This document shows, one piece after another, positions 53,867 through 64,000 of a DNA stretch of 64,000 nucleotides. This stretch comes from a virus. The translations under genes and the position numbers were made by a program. The stretch covers positions 1 to 64,000 of the IMG/VR virus record IMGVR_UViG_3300046002_004036. The stretch is one strand, 5' to 3'. How positions within the stretch are numbered: the first letter of the stretch is position 1; the number at the start of each line of letters is the position of its first letter. The notes under the pieces were generated by a model, which was not told the origin of the DNA, ran no database searches, and worked only from the letters and a program-made list of their open reading frames with translations.

Positions 53867-53875
53867 ATTATACCA
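53867..53875 (-). promoter_or_regulatory. Extended -10 promoter (TGGTATAAT)
   Basis: Minus strand, in the 47-base gap between the 1451-aa tail protein and the 172-aa protein. Followed by a leader with AGGAG. Confidence 0.5.
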
Positions 53876-53892
53876 TAGCAGAATGTTGTCAT

Positions 53893-56800
53893 TTATTGTA
53901 TCCTTTTAAGTCCCAGCCTTGTTTCAAGGCCTTGATTAAATGAGTGAGATACAGAATGAACAAAATATTTTTGCTGGCTTATACCATTTAGAGAATAAGT
54001 AAGAGTAATTATGTCTCCAACTTGGATTAAAGGATTACCAAATATACTAAGGTTGGCATCTTTTGAAAAACCTTCAATTCCCATTTGTACCAGCTTAAGC
54101 ATTCTTTGTGCTGCTTGCTTTGACTGTATCCATTCTGAGTCTAGTTGTGCTACTTCTGAGCTATTAGATTGATCAATCAATACCTCCAAAATTTCAGGGT
54201 CAGAAGGAGCAACAATTTCATGTGTCCAGAGATTTAAGTTAATTGTAAATTGATCAAGGTCATCTGCCTCTTTATGTAAAAATACCATGTTTGATGAATT
54301 ATTAGCAATTACCATCTTTGCTCTAAATCCTGTGTTAATTGGGGTTGAGTAAGAAAGTGAATATTCATCAATTAACTTTTTTTGATAATTAGTCTGATCT
54401 TCTTTTTCATTTCCTGGAAAATAATACCACATATATTCAACTGGTAACACATCTACTGAAACTGCTGCAGGAGTTGTATATTGAACATCGTAATAGTTAA
54501 TTCCAGCTACTTCAGGGCTTGTCTGCATTAAATAAGTAATTGAATTTGAGTATAGTGGTTGACCTTGGACTAAACCATTTAAAAATTCTCTATCTTGGTA
54601 AAAATAACTAACGCTTCTTTCTGTTAATGCTTTTTCTGTTGCATGAATTTCTCTAAGGGCGGCAGGAGAAACTCTTGTTCCCTGATCAAAATATTCAGGT
54701 TCTGGGTGTAGATCTGGAACCATTGTAGGATACATTGATGCATGAAAGCCAAACTTAGTTCCTGTTTGAATGTCATCATCAAAGTATGGTTTTTGTCTCA
54801 TACCAGTTAAACCATTTACTTCAGTTGATTTCCAGCCAGAACCTCCAGGATTTGTTGTTACATCATAATCATCTGTTTTAGATTCTTGCCATCCAACTAT
54901 TTCTACGTTGTTTAAAAATATTGATAAAATTATTTTGTTGTTTCCTACGGTACCGCTTTCTCCATCTGAACCATCTGAAGAAGTTATTGCAACTTTTAAA
55001 TTAAATGGGTTATCTGTTACATAAGAGTATTCATATTCTTTACCAACCAAAGTTTTTTTAATTATCTTTGAAAAATTATTTACGATACTGTTACACTCTC
55101 CAGTAACCTCTGACCAAAACATTACACCAGTTGTTACATTTTTTGCTAATAATACATACTTGTATTTTGGTGGATCGTAAAGATCTCCTGGTGATTTTGG
55201 ATTTTCTTGGTTATACCTTACAAGCTCAATAAAATAAGCTTCTGCAGAAGATGTTGTACTTGCCATGTTAAAGAATAGACCAGCAGAAGCCACAGACTGA
55301 TCTGGCATATCAAACTTTACAGAATAGGTGTGATAACCTATATCTGTTTCAGTTGTTGGATATATGAGAAGTTTATTATTTATACCAATATCATATATGG
55401 TTTCACTAACGTTTATTTTTGAAATGCTTGGCAAAGTACTTTCATTATCATTGTCATCTATTATTGATGTATATCCTGAAGATGTTGCTAATGCAAGGGT
55501 TGAATCATTAAATCGTTTTTCAGAAAGACTCTTGCTGGCTAAAGTAGTAATTCTTGTATGTGCTGCTGGCACTGTTCCATATAGTCCACGCTGAACATTT
55601 GTAATATTTCCAGTAGGAGTTACTATAACTTCATAGTCAAACGGAACTGTTGCCTCTCCGCCAGAGACATAAGTGCCTGCTGCTGGATCAATAATTGAAA
55701 AAGAAGTATTTGTTCTGCTAGAAATAATTCCATTTATGTTATATGTTTTAGGATTAACTGCAGTGACAATCACTTTTTGTCCTACCTTAAAAGTATTTGC
55801 TGCCGTATAAACTACTGCGCTTCCGCTTCTAGCAACATTTGTAACAGTTGCATAAGAAGTTTTTAGCCCAACATTATTTTGTTTAATAAAATTGTTTATT
55901 TCCGATTGAAGTTCCGTATCATTTTTTATTGAAACTGTAATTGGACTTTCTCCAAACTTTCCAATCTCATATTCTTTATAAAGAAATGAAACAATTTCAT
56001 TTTCAATAAAAGCATAACCACTTGCATCACGATTAAAAGTATGAAAAATGTCTTGAAGATCATTAACATTTATGTTAAACATATTTGAATTTTTTTCCAT
56101 GTTGCTATTTATATAGTTAAACCCAACAGAGTCTATGCTTTGTTGCTGCCATACAACATCATTAGATGTTGCATAAACAAAAGATGGAGAATTTTTAACC
56201 ATTGGGTTTGTAACATTTTGTAAAGAAGGAGATTGTTTAACTTTAGGAATTTGATATCTTAAAGAAATTTTTCCTGGCTTTGCTTTATTAGAGATAGAAA
56301 ATCCACCTTGTTTAATGTTAAAGTCTGAGACTGTTAGATTAGATGTGCTTGAAGATAAAATATTATGCAAACTTAAAAATTTCATAATTCCATATTCATC
56401 AATATATGCTCCAATTTGATAAGCAACAAATATCTTATTAAGTGTGTCTACAATAGTTGAGTCTTTTGAGTTGCAGTAAAAGTATGCTAGATCCATTGGA
56501 TTAGCTTTATTGTTACAAACGTTGTAAAGAGAGTCATAGTCGTAATCTGTAAAACCAGCCAAATCAAGAATATTAGTGATTACATCAAATACGTTTTTTA
56601 AGTTAACTACATAATCAGGAACTGGGGTTGATTGGAGATATCTTGAGATATCAAAAGACTGAATAGAAACTGTATCTATATCTGATTCATCCCAAGAGTC
56701 TGAATAAAATACCCCTGCTGGAACATAGGCTGTTGTAGATGTTACGGTATTTGTAGATAAATCAGAGTACTCAAAAAGATTAAAATTAACATAAAACTTA

Positions 56801-58248
56801 ATATTTTTTCTAAGAATACTTGAAAGCAATGTAGAGGCACTATCGCTTTGACTAGAAAAAACATTAACTATTTCATTATTATATAAAAGTGGTATTGCTG
56901 AAAGTGTTATGTTACAACTGTTTGTGTTCATTGAGGAAATAGGCAATAGATTATTTTGTCCGTCTAAGGATTTATCTATTGATATATTTTCAACAAAACT
57001 TGATAAATCTACTTCAAGTCTTGGAGAAACCTCAACAAGTTGCATCTTGACTAAATCACTAGTTAAATTAGCATTGTCATAAGAAGAAAATTCGGATCTG
57101 GTTGTTTTTGATATTTGTGATACAGATAATGATGTTAATGACATTGTTTGGCTTATAGACCCAGAACTTGTAAAACTAGGCATAGAAGACCACTTTGTTT
57201 TTGTCCATTCCGAGCCTGTGTAGTATAGAGTCAATAGACCTGTGGTAAAACTATCTGCGTTAGCTGGCATAGATATGGTTTCACTGCCGTCAACACTAAT
57301 AAAAGAATTATTTACTTTTATTTTTATTGAAGGTATTGTTACTAGTGTATTAAACTTAACAATAATTTTGTTAGTAAGAATACCCTTTTCATATTTTGCC
57401 GTTATCATATTACTTGTACCATCTGAAACAAAATATTTATAAGCAGAAATGTCTGTTGGTAAAGCACTCTTTAGTGCTGGTACTGGGGAAGATGCTAGAA
57501 AAAATGACGGCATTTGCGTTATAGAACTTATTGGAGAATATACAGCAGATGTATAACCAGTTATTGTAGGTGAGGTAATTTTTCTATAATTAGAAGGAAA
57601 TAAACAATTTATATTTCCAGATGGTACGTATGACTCACCTGGTCTAAAGTATGAGAAAACGCTATCGGTTGGCCAAAAAGATCCATACTTATAGTCCTCA
57701 TAAGAGGTTTTGTATACTTCTGGTACCGTAAAATATACTATTGGATTATCAGTTATACCACTTAAAACATTAAAATTAACTCTATAAGTAAATGAAGATA
57801 TAGTATCTCCTGATGCTTGCGATGTTCCAATGTATGTGGTAATTTTAGTCCACCCAAGAGAACTAACTTCTTCTTGGGTTGATCCGTATTGACTACTTGT
57901 TCCTTCGGCAAAAGCAGTAGCCATAATTGGCATAGAGTTATTTGTTTTTACATAGGTAATTATTTTATATGCTTTACCGCCATTAGCAGTAACAGAATAT
58001 TGTAAAAAACCTTGTCCACTTGACATTGTAAATTTTTTAGTTGTAAAGTTAGGTTTTGATTCACCTGTGGTTGCAGAAGCTAGGGTACCCGTAGAAGAAG
58101 GCGATGTTAAGCTCATTGCTGTAATATCACCTGCAATAGTTACATAAGGTGGATTAAATAAGTTATGATTCCACTCAGCAGAAACTACGGGGACTAAACC
58201 AATTGAATCAGAATCATTAAAGATTGCAGAGTTAATGTTATCTAACAC
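53893..58248 (-). CDS. Large minor tail protein (1451 aa)
   Basis: Mainly beta, with sugar-binding-like N-terminal regions (AEGTSSQYGSTQEEVSSLGW, a carbohydrate-binding module strand), a central part KPGKISLRYQIPKVKQ, LSEKRFNDSTLALATS, and C-terminal LIQVGDIITLTYSLNGISQQ KYFVHSVSHSFNQGLETRLG LKRIQ. The ending is the baseplate-hub phrase found in long siphophage tail proteins. Placed directly downstream of the small tail gene. No enzymatic site was recognised. Confidence 0.75.
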   Translation of the reverse strand: MLDNINSAIFNDSDSIGLVPVVSAEWNHNLFNPPYVTIAGDITAMSLTSPSSTGTLASATTGESKPNFTTKKFTMSSGQGFLQYSVTANGGKAYKIITYVKTNNSMPIMATAFAEGTSSQYGSTQEEVSSLGWTKITTYIGTSQASGDTISSFTYRVNFNVLSGITDNPIVYFTVPEVYKTSYEDYKYGSFWPTDSVFSYFRPGESYVPSGNINCLFPSNYRKITSPTITGYTSAVYSPISSITQMPSFFLASSPVPALKSALPTDISAYKYFVSDGTSNMITAKYEKGILTNKIIVKFNTLVTIPSIKIKVNNSFISVDGSETISMPANADSFTTGLLTLYYTGSEWTKTKWSSMPSFTSSGSISQTMSLTSLSVSQISKTTRSEFSSYDNANLTSDLVKMQLVEVSPRLEVDLSSFVENISIDKSLDGQNNLLPISSMNTNSCNITLSAIPLLYNNEIVNVFSSQSDSASTLLSSILRKNIKFYVNFNLFEYSDLSTNTVTSTTAYVPAGVFYSDSWDESDIDTVSIQSFDISRYLQSTPVPDYVVNLKNVFDVITNILDLAGFTDYDYDSLYNVCNNKANPMDLAYFYCNSKDSTIVDTLNKIFVAYQIGAYIDEYGIMKFLSLHNILSSSTSNLTVSDFNIKQGGFSISNKAKPGKISLRYQIPKVKQSPSLQNVTNPMVKNSPSFVYATSNDVVWQQQSIDSVGFNYINSNMEKNSNMFNINVNDLQDIFHTFNRDASGYAFIENEIVSFLYKEYEIGKFGESPITVSIKNDTELQSEINNFIKQNNVGLKTSYATVTNVARSGSAVVYTAANTFKVGQKVIVTAVNPKTYNINGIISSRTNTSFSIIDPAAGTYVSGGEATVPFDYEVIVTPTGNITNVQRGLYGTVPAAHTRITTLASKSLSEKRFNDSTLALATSSGYTSIIDDNDNESTLPSISKINVSETIYDIGINNKLLIYPTTETDIGYHTYSVKFDMPDQSVASAGLFFNMASTTSSAEAYFIELVRYNQENPKSPGDLYDPPKYKYVLLAKNVTTGVMFWSEVTGECNSIVNNFSKIIKKTLVGKEYEYSYVTDNPFNLKVAITSSDGSDGESGTVGNNKIILSIFLNNVEIVGWQESKTDDYDVTTNPGGSGWKSTEVNGLTGMRQKPYFDDDIQTGTKFGFHASMYPTMVPDLHPEPEYFDQGTRVSPAALREIHATEKALTERSVSYFYQDREFLNGLVQGQPLYSNSITYLMQTSPEVAGINYYDVQYTTPAAVSVDVLPVEYMWYYFPGNEKEDQTNYQKKLIDEYSLSYSTPINTGFRAKMVIANNSSNMVFLHKEADDLDQFTINLNLWTHEIVAPSDPEILEVLIDQSNSSEVAQLDSEWIQSKQAAQRMLKLVQMGIEGFSKDANLSIFGNPLIQVGDIITLTYSLNGISQQKYFVHSVSHSFNQGLETRLGLKRIQ

Positions 58249-58754
58249 TAGATCTCCGTAAATTCAATACTTATATCTACATAGTCTGCTACTGAGGTTC
58301 TTTTTGAAAGAGTCTTTGAAAATGAGGTTATAAAAACACTATATGTTCTAGATCCCGTTGCATTTGTCGTAGATGTTTCTGTGTACGCCGTTTTAAAATT
58401 AGTGCCAGATTCGTCTGGAATTGCACCTAGAGCAGGGTCTGCATTAAGTTTAGATTCAATAACCTTAACATATATTGGGATCCCAGCGTTAGCATTATAA
58501 AATGATTCCATCCAAGCAGCGCCTTTATTGCCGTCTGCTGTCTCTGCTGTCTTTGTAGGCAAAAATGTCCAAGAAGTTGAAATGTTATGTTTTTTAGCAA
58601 CTACATATTTTCTCATAGCACCATTGGCCATACGAGATGATGACTCAATTAGATCCACGTCTATCTGGATAGGTTCTCTATTATGGTCTGTTAGTTTGTA
58701 CCAAGTTGATCCATTTAAGGATACCTGTATACCTGCTTGAATTTTATATACCAT
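58248..58754 (-). CDS. Distal-tail-like or minor tail protein (168 aa)
   Basis: VYKIQAGIQVSLNGSTWYKL, TDHNREPIQIDVDLIESSSR, MANGAMRKYVVAKKHNISTS, WTFLPTKTAETADGNKGAAW. 'W-x-x-L-P-x' and the internal K-x-x-x-x-T-W strand are typical of small beta-sandwich tail proteins next to tape measures (Dit-like position). One-base overlap with the 1451-aa gene and with the tape measure. Confidence 0.72.
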   Translation of the reverse strand: MVYKIQAGIQVSLNGSTWYKLTDHNREPIQIDVDLIESSSRMANGAMRKYVVAKKHNISTSWTFLPTKTAETADGNKGAAWMESFYNANAGIPIYVKVIESKLNADPALGAIPDESGTNFKTAYTETSTTNATGSRTYSVFITSFSKTLSKRTSVADYVDISIEFTEI

Positions 58755-61700
58755 TACATCATCACCGCATTTGATTTATTATTTTTTGAGGTTTCAAGTT
58801 TAAGTTTTCTAATTACTTGGTTTGCTATTTCACTTGGATTTGAACTTCCACCATTTATAGTCATATCAATATTATACACTGCTCCACCCATTGAAGTGCT
58901 TGAATTTGATGTACCAACCTTTTGATTGTTAATTGCATCCATAAATCCAACACCATAGTTTTTAACTGAATCTGCTTTTACTATATATTCTCCATTAGAT
59001 ACACGAAGTTGTGGTAGTCCACCACTTGCAAATCTAGCAGCGATTGAGTCTGATGTTCCCGTGCCTGGACCTTTAATAAGACCACCCATGTAGTTGCCTT
59101 TTGCTTTTGCTTTATTTAATGCTGTTTCTGCATTAGTAACTCTTGCTCCAGCAGTTAATTCTGAGATTCTATTTTCTAGATCTGTTATTTTTTTATCAAG
59201 TGCAATAGATGCTGTTTCTTTATTAAATTCTGCTCTTTGGAATGATTTTTGTTGATCAATTATTGCAGCACCAATATAGTTACCTGAAATTTTTGCTTGA
59301 ACTGCCTCTTGTTGCAATTGCATTAATTTTTGTTGATACTCATATTCACGTTTTACTTCGTCGGCAGATTCTTTAGATGCATCTCTAATTTTCTTTTTTT
59401 GCACAAGCTCTTGTTGAAGTCTAGCAATTGTAAGCTTTGCTTGTTTAGAAAGCACATCAGTATTTGTTCCACCAGCGCTGCCGCCGTCTTCAATACCGCC
59501 AAACATCTCTGCTAAAGTTTTTTGAGTTTGATCATACAATTCTTTAAAATCTTTTGATTTTGCGTATGCTTCAATTTGTTTAGCTAGGCTAGTTTTTCTC
59601 ATTAAATTGTTTTTTTCAGCAAATGATCTAACTGCTGGAATACGAATATTGCCTTTTTCGTCACGCTCTATAGGTGTTGTTTGCATTACAGCATTTGCTA
59701 ACATTATTTGTCCAGCACTTAATTTTGCCGCTAGTCCTGCAGATTTGTAGACTTCTTTAATTTGATTAAGTCTATCAATAGCATCTTTATTTCCACTATT
59801 ATTTATTGCAGTACTAAGTGCAATAACTCCAATTTTTGCATTAAGCGAAGAAGCATTTACTCCGTCTATTCTTTGTTTCATTTGATCAAAAGTAAGTGAT
59901 CCATTACTAGTAATACTAAATATATTTAACAATTGATCTGCAAATGCTTTTTGTACTGCAGTTAATTCTTTATATGATTTTGCAAATTCTCCTGCAACAT
60001 TTACATTATATAAAAATGAATCACCATTTTTTTGAATTAAAGTATCAAGTTTGTTTAAACTTTTAGTTGTAGCTGTTTGAGCATCAACAACATCTTTAGA
60101 AACAGACTGCCAAACCGCTCCAAAATCTTTTGTTCTGTTCGCAGCGGCAAGTAAAACTTGTACATATTGTTGTGCATTTTTTGGATCAAGTCCACCAGTT
60201 GCAATTGCTGAAGTAACTTGTGATCTAATTGAACCTGTAACACTTTGTAGATCAGACTTATTAGATGATATATTTTTAATAAATTTTGATATTGGGTCAT
60301 CTTCTGGAAGTGCTTTAATAGAAGCAACCATATTTTGAATTTCTGGAGAAAGAAAACCTAAAGAATCTTTAAGGGTTTTTGAAGAATCGGTAATACTAGT
60401 TATTTTTAAACTAGTGTCTAAAGCAGTATCGCCAAACATTTTAATAACTTCTGTACTTGCTGTAAAAGTTGCTTTTACTGTAGCATCATGTTCTTTTTCT
60501 TTTGATATAAGTGTAACTAGTGCAGAAGAAACTAATCCTATTGCAGCCCCTGCTGCAGTACCCCAGGGACCAAAAAGCATACCCATATTAGCACCAGTCA
60601 TGGTAGATTGAATAACTCCTTTACCAGCAAAGTCTGGCATGGATCCAAGTGCCATGTTTGCACCAAGGAGGCCAAGACCTCCACCAAGTCCTCCAACCCT
60701 ACCCATTCCTCCACGCATTCTTCCTGCTACTGAAGTGTTTTGTGCTTGTGGTCTAGGGATTACTGATAATTCTTGTGTTCCCGCAGGAATTATAGGACCA
60801 ATTGGGGCAGGGCCTTGTCCTCTTGTTGCACGTCGTGCTCCAGTTCTGGTTCCATTTACTGCTGTTGAACTTAATTGTTCTGCTTGTGTCTTAACATTCT
60901 TTTTACGCTTTTTCATTCCAACTTCAAGGCCACGAGCAATGTCTTCACCAATTGGAATTGTTTTTTTAGAAGGAGATGCAGTACCTGCTGCTTTAGCTGC
61001 AGATTTAATTGCGCCATTTGAAATTTCTGCTGCTTGCCCGTTCATAACTTGTGCAGCTTTTGATACAGATCCTGAAGCCATTGGATTAGCTTGCAAAGAT
61101 GCAATGTCTGTCATCTGTGGTTTAAATACGTGACCCATCTGTAAATCTGCTGCAGAGTTTCCAGTCATTCTTTCATATAGAGTTTTAACTCCAGGTCTGA
61201 TTGCTGTGTAAGACCTTGTTCCAAATAGTTTAGTTTGAAAAGCTCCTCTTCTTCCACGAGATGGGTTTGTTTCTCCAGGTTTTCTTGCCTCTGTAGGAAT
61301 TGTTCCATATACATCTGGATCTAATCCAAAAGTTTTTCTTACAACTCCTCGTTCTGCCTCAGATGCTATCTGGTTAACTTCTTTTTCTACCGTTTGTCCT
61401 GCATTTGTCCAAGCGCTAGCAAATCTTTCATTACTATCTTTTATGTCTTTATATGTTGTATCAAGATCTAAGTTTAATTTATCAACAAAAGACTTAGTAA
61501 GGTTTTCGTATTCTTTTGCAATAGGATCAAATTTTCCTACACGTATATTTGATTGTGTTGGAGCAATTCCTCTTGACTCACCAATTCTTGCTATTAGGTT
61601 TGATAAAACAGAAGGGACGTCTGTTGCTCCTGCTTTTTGTTTCATATTTTCTGTTTTGTTTTGTAGTCTCATTGCAAATTCTGGAAATATTGGAATTTTT

Positions 61701-63850
61701 CCATTTGCAAAACCTGGAATATTTCCAGCAACTAGTCCTGCAACCATTCCTGGATATTTTTTTACACTTGCTGCTGGTATTACTGCTTCACCATTTGAAA
61801 CCATTGCTGGAATAGAATCTGAAGTACCATTTCCTGGACCAGTGATAATTCCACCATTTGCAAGTTTTCTTGGAATTCTCATCATTCCAGGATTGATCGC
61901 TGCAAACCTTGCTCCTGCTGCTGCTGCTGATTGATATGCAGCAATAAGTTTATTTAATTCTGCAGTCTCAACTGTAAATTGTTGTGTGAGTCTTGCATGT
62001 GACTGATTAAGTGAATGTGCTGCGGCAGCTGCTTCTAGTTGCTCGGTTGTCATGTACTGTGTTTGTTCACCAAGATTTTTTGATTGCCCTGTTAAATTTT
62101 GATAACCAGTACGAAGTGTTAAGAATAATTTCATTATATTTGCAACACCGTTTGCAAGTAAACCAAAAGTCATAAGTAGTATTGGTCCAAGACCACCAAT
62201 AACAGTTACCATTACGGTAATTGCTTTTTTAGTTCCATCGGAAAGATCTGCAAATCTGCTTGCAATTTTTGAAACAAAGTCAAGAACAGGAGTTACTGCT
62301 TCTAGAAATGCTTGTCCTACTGGAATTATTGCAGCCTTAAGATCTTCAACAGATTTTTTAAATTTATTCATTGATGAATTGGCTGTAATGCCTAATTCTT
62401 TATTTGATAAAGATGCAAGTTCTTGTACCGATGATCCTGCTAAATCTAAAACTCTAGAAGCTTGTGTTCCATCTTTAGTTACGTTTTGAAATAATGTAGA
62501 CAAACGAGCAAACTGAAATTTACCAAACATCTGTTCAATGGCTCTGGCCCTCTGTAAAGGTGCAAGAGTATCAAGTGCTTGAGCAAAACCAATTACAGTA
62601 GCTTTTAGATCGCCTTTGTTATTTTCTACAATACCATTAATATCAATGCCCAGTCCCTGAAACATTGCTCTTGCTTTTGTACTTGGATTAATTAATGATG
62701 CAAGGCCAGACTTAAGTGCGTTAGCTCCTTCTGATGCATTTACTCCGCCTTCTTTCATAGCAGTGAGGAAGAATGCTAAATCTTTTACATCTCCACCAAG
62801 TTGCTGAATAATTGGTGCAACTTTTGGAATTGCAATTGTTACGTCGTCAAGAGATAAAACAGTCTGGTTTTCTACTGCGTTAAGAAAATCAATGCTATTG
62901 GCAAGATTGGCACTTGAAGTTCCAAATGCATTTTGTAAAGAAATTGTAGTTTGAAGAGCCTGTTGATTATCAATTTGTCCAAGGACCGATAGTCTTGTTG
63001 CTTCTGTTGTCTGGCGTTGTAGATCTAGCCCTTTAAAGCCTGCTGCAGCCGCATCAGCGGCCAAACCAACAGTATCTGCAACTGCTATACCATATTTAGT
63101 AAACTCGCTTGCAAGGGCCTGTACGTCTGCTAGAGCTTGTTGTGTTTCTTCTTGTGGAGTAAATAAATCTCCATATACCTTTTTAAATTTAAGTGCTTGT
63201 GCTTCCATCTTCATAAAGGCTTGGGATGCAGCAGAGCCAACAGCCATAAGTGGCAGGGTAAAACCAACCATTAACTGACGTCCAGCCCACTGTGTATTTT
63301 TACCAAAGTTTAATAGATTAGTTGAACCTTGCTTCATTAGCTGATTAAACAGTGCTTGTTTCTGTGCAGCAATTTGAGTCTGTGTTGCAAAGTTACCCAT
63401 ATCTAACTGATTAGGAATAATAGCAATAGCTTTCATTACTCCAGAAGCATCTCTGCCCATCTTAATGTATTGGGTTTGAAGTTTCTTTACCCGATCTTCT
63501 GCTACCTTGCCAATTGTGTCATACTCTGATTTAAATAATCTACCAAATGTTTTTGTAGATGCTCCAGCATAACGGAAATATTCTCGCATTGAGAACTTGT
63601 TCTTTTCAAGAGAGCTAGTAAAAGACTCTGATGTTGTTTTTACATTGCGGAGTTCTGCAGAAAAAGATCCAATAGCATTTACGCTACTAAGAAAATTTCT
63701 CTGCAGATCCCTTTGTGCAAGTGCTGCTGCTGAACTTGATTTAGCTATTGAAGAGTGAAACTGAGATATCTGACGTTGTAGGTCCTTAAGTTGGCCCAAT
63801 GCTTTGGACGTGTCAATATTTACGCCAATATTAGCATTTACATCAGCCAT
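58754..63850 (-). CDS. Tape-measure protein (1698 aa)
   Basis: N-terminal helix LGQLKDLQRQISQFHSSIAK and a TP901-type core (WAGRQLMVGFTLPLMAVGSA, LTAMKEGGVNASEGANALKS, MFGKFQFARLSTLF). Then hydrophobic spans (AITVMVTVIGGLGPILLMTF), GPGNGTSDSIPAMVSNGEAV twice (about 680 and again near 1620), and helical segments to the end. Length predicts a tail of roughly 250 nm at 0.15 nm per residue (family rule, inference). Start supported by AAGAGG-like site and the preceding gene. Confidence 0.92.
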   Translation of the reverse strand: MADVNANIGVNIDTSKALGQLKDLQRQISQFHSSIAKSSSAAALAQRDLQRNFLSSVNAIGSFSAELRNVKTTSESFTSSLEKNKFSMREYFRYAGASTKTFGRLFKSEYDTIGKVAEDRVKKLQTQYIKMGRDASGVMKAIAIIPNQLDMGNFATQTQIAAQKQALFNQLMKQGSTNLLNFGKNTQWAGRQLMVGFTLPLMAVGSAASQAFMKMEAQALKFKKVYGDLFTPQEETQQALADVQALASEFTKYGIAVADTVGLAADAAAAGFKGLDLQRQTTEATRLSVLGQIDNQQALQTTISLQNAFGTSSANLANSIDFLNAVENQTVLSLDDVTIAIPKVAPIIQQLGGDVKDLAFFLTAMKEGGVNASEGANALKSGLASLINPSTKARAMFQGLGIDINGIVENNKGDLKATVIGFAQALDTLAPLQRARAIEQMFGKFQFARLSTLFQNVTKDGTQASRVLDLAGSSVQELASLSNKELGITANSSMNKFKKSVEDLKAAIIPVGQAFLEAVTPVLDFVSKIASRFADLSDGTKKAITVMVTVIGGLGPILLMTFGLLANGVANIMKLFLTLRTGYQNLTGQSKNLGEQTQYMTTEQLEAAAAAHSLNQSHARLTQQFTVETAELNKLIAAYQSAAAAGARFAAINPGMMRIPRKLANGGIITGPGNGTSDSIPAMVSNGEAVIPAASVKKYPGMVAGLVAGNIPGFANGKIPIFPEFAMRLQNKTENMKQKAGATDVPSVLSNLIARIGESRGIAPTQSNIRVGKFDPIAKEYENLTKSFVDKLNLDLDTTYKDIKDSNERFASAWTNAGQTVEKEVNQIASEAERGVVRKTFGLDPDVYGTIPTEARKPGETNPSRGRRGAFQTKLFGTRSYTAIRPGVKTLYERMTGNSAADLQMGHVFKPQMTDIASLQANPMASGSVSKAAQVMNGQAAEISNGAIKSAAKAAGTASPSKKTIPIGEDIARGLEVGMKKRKKNVKTQAEQLSSTAVNGTRTGARRATRGQGPAPIGPIIPAGTQELSVIPRPQAQNTSVAGRMRGGMGRVGGLGGGLGLLGANMALGSMPDFAGKGVIQSTMTGANMGMLFGPWGTAAGAAIGLVSSALVTLISKEKEHDATVKATFTASTEVIKMFGDTALDTSLKITSITDSSKTLKDSLGFLSPEIQNMVASIKALPEDDPISKFIKNISSNKSDLQSVTGSIRSQVTSAIATGGLDPKNAQQYVQVLLAAANRTKDFGAVWQSVSKDVVDAQTATTKSLNKLDTLIQKNGDSFLYNVNVAGEFAKSYKELTAVQKAFADQLLNIFSITSNGSLTFDQMKQRIDGVNASSLNAKIGVIALSTAINNSGNKDAIDRLNQIKEVYKSAGLAAKLSAGQIMLANAVMQTTPIERDEKGNIRIPAVRSFAEKNNLMRKTSLAKQIEAYAKSKDFKELYDQTQKTLAEMFGGIEDGGSAGGTNTDVLSKQAKLTIARLQQELVQKKKIRDASKESADEVKREYEYQQKLMQLQQEAVQAKISGNYIGAAIIDQQKSFQRAEFNKETASIALDKKITDLENRISELTAGARVTNAETALNKAKAKGNYMGGLIKGPGTGTSDSIAARFASGGLPQLRVSNGEYIVKADSVKNYGVGFMDAINNQKVGTSNSSTSMGGAVYNIDMTINGGSSNPSEIANQVIRKLKLETSKNNKSNAVMM

Positions 63851-63872
63851 GCATCACCTCTTTTAAGTTTTA

Positions 63873-64000
63873 TTATTCAAATGCAAGAGTGTTTGCTACA
63901 GATCCAAGTTCAATTCCTGATGCTGCTTCAACAATCTTATAGACCGTAGGAAGATCAAGAATTTCTTCAAGTGCTTCCAAGTCTTTTGCCAATTCTGGCT
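63873..64000 (-). CDS. Partial CDS, probable tail assembly chaperone (C-terminal 41 aa)
   Basis: PELAKDLEALEEILDLPTVY then KIVEAASGIELGSVANTLAF E and stop. An acidic helical end directly upstream of the tape measure is where tail assembly chaperones sit. The start lies beyond the window. It may undergo frameshifting, but the slippery site is not visible here. Confidence 0.55.
   Translation of the reverse strand, partial: PELAKDLEALEEILDLPTVYKIVEAASGIELGSVANTLAFE

Overview
The window is a stretch of a large, AT-rich tailed-phage (Caudoviricetes) genome. It carries a terminase, a tape-measure protein, big tail and adhesin proteins, a CHAP lysin, its own replisome and three tRNAs. The host is most likely an actinobacterium. 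The evidence is a WhiB-type Fe-S regulator, a DUF7455-like zinc protein, strictly leaderless promoters, and a secreted protein ending in an Ala-rich coiled coil plus Lys-rich tail of the kind I associate with freshwater Nanopelagicales-like lineages. That narrower placement is inference. Head genes (portal, capsid) are not present and probably lie beyond position 64000.

Layout. 1-4.9 kb (+): tightly overlapping small genes, many with Cys-pair zinc motifs, interrupted by a gene-free block (2.82-3.61 kb). That block holds 17 CAAACC/GGTTTG hexamers and four perfect DnaA boxes and looks like a replication origin. 5.0-6.25 kb (-): a small wall-binding-like protein, a 2OG-Fe(II) oxygenase and a structural-like protein. 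6.3-12.4 kb (+): micro-genes, then tail or surface structural proteins (Fn3, propeller-like, Gly-rich) and a CAT-anticodon tRNA. 12.4-19.8 kb: one minus-strand gene of unknown role, then a seven-gene + strand cassette of glycosyltransferases, an epimerase and methyltransferases, met head-on by another glycosyltransferase.

From about 19.1 kb to the end almost everything is on the minus strand. 19.8-28.8 kb: small membrane proteins, WhiB, thioredoxin, staphylococcal-type nuclease, CHAP lysin, an HNH gene next to a candidate structured RNA, PstS, Hsp20, two tRNAs, a secreted subtilisin and a proteasome-like N-terminal-nucleophile hydrolase. 28.8-32.7 kb: two large secreted, probably surface-displayed proteins. 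32.7-35.0 kb: terminase. 35.0-46.6 kb: DUF3310, RuvC-like resolvase, Cas4-like nuclease, PD-(D/E)XK protein, RecA, MazG, DnaE-type polymerase, ssDNA-binding protein, primase and DnaB helicase. 46.6-64 kb: regulators and tail genes up to the tape measure and a partial upstream gene.

How it works together. The phage brings a near-complete replisome (polymerase, helicase, primase, SSB, recombinase) but no DnaA in this window, so the DnaA boxes imply use of host DnaA for origin firing. Two promoter styles recur: TTGACN-N17-TATACT-N6-ATG (leaderless) and TGNTATAAT with a Shine-Dalgarno leader. Secreted or surface functions (PstS, subtilisin, PA14 and Ala-rich proteins, glycan enzymes) suggest extensive remodelling of the host envelope. 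Functions are from motif reading only; no database search was run.
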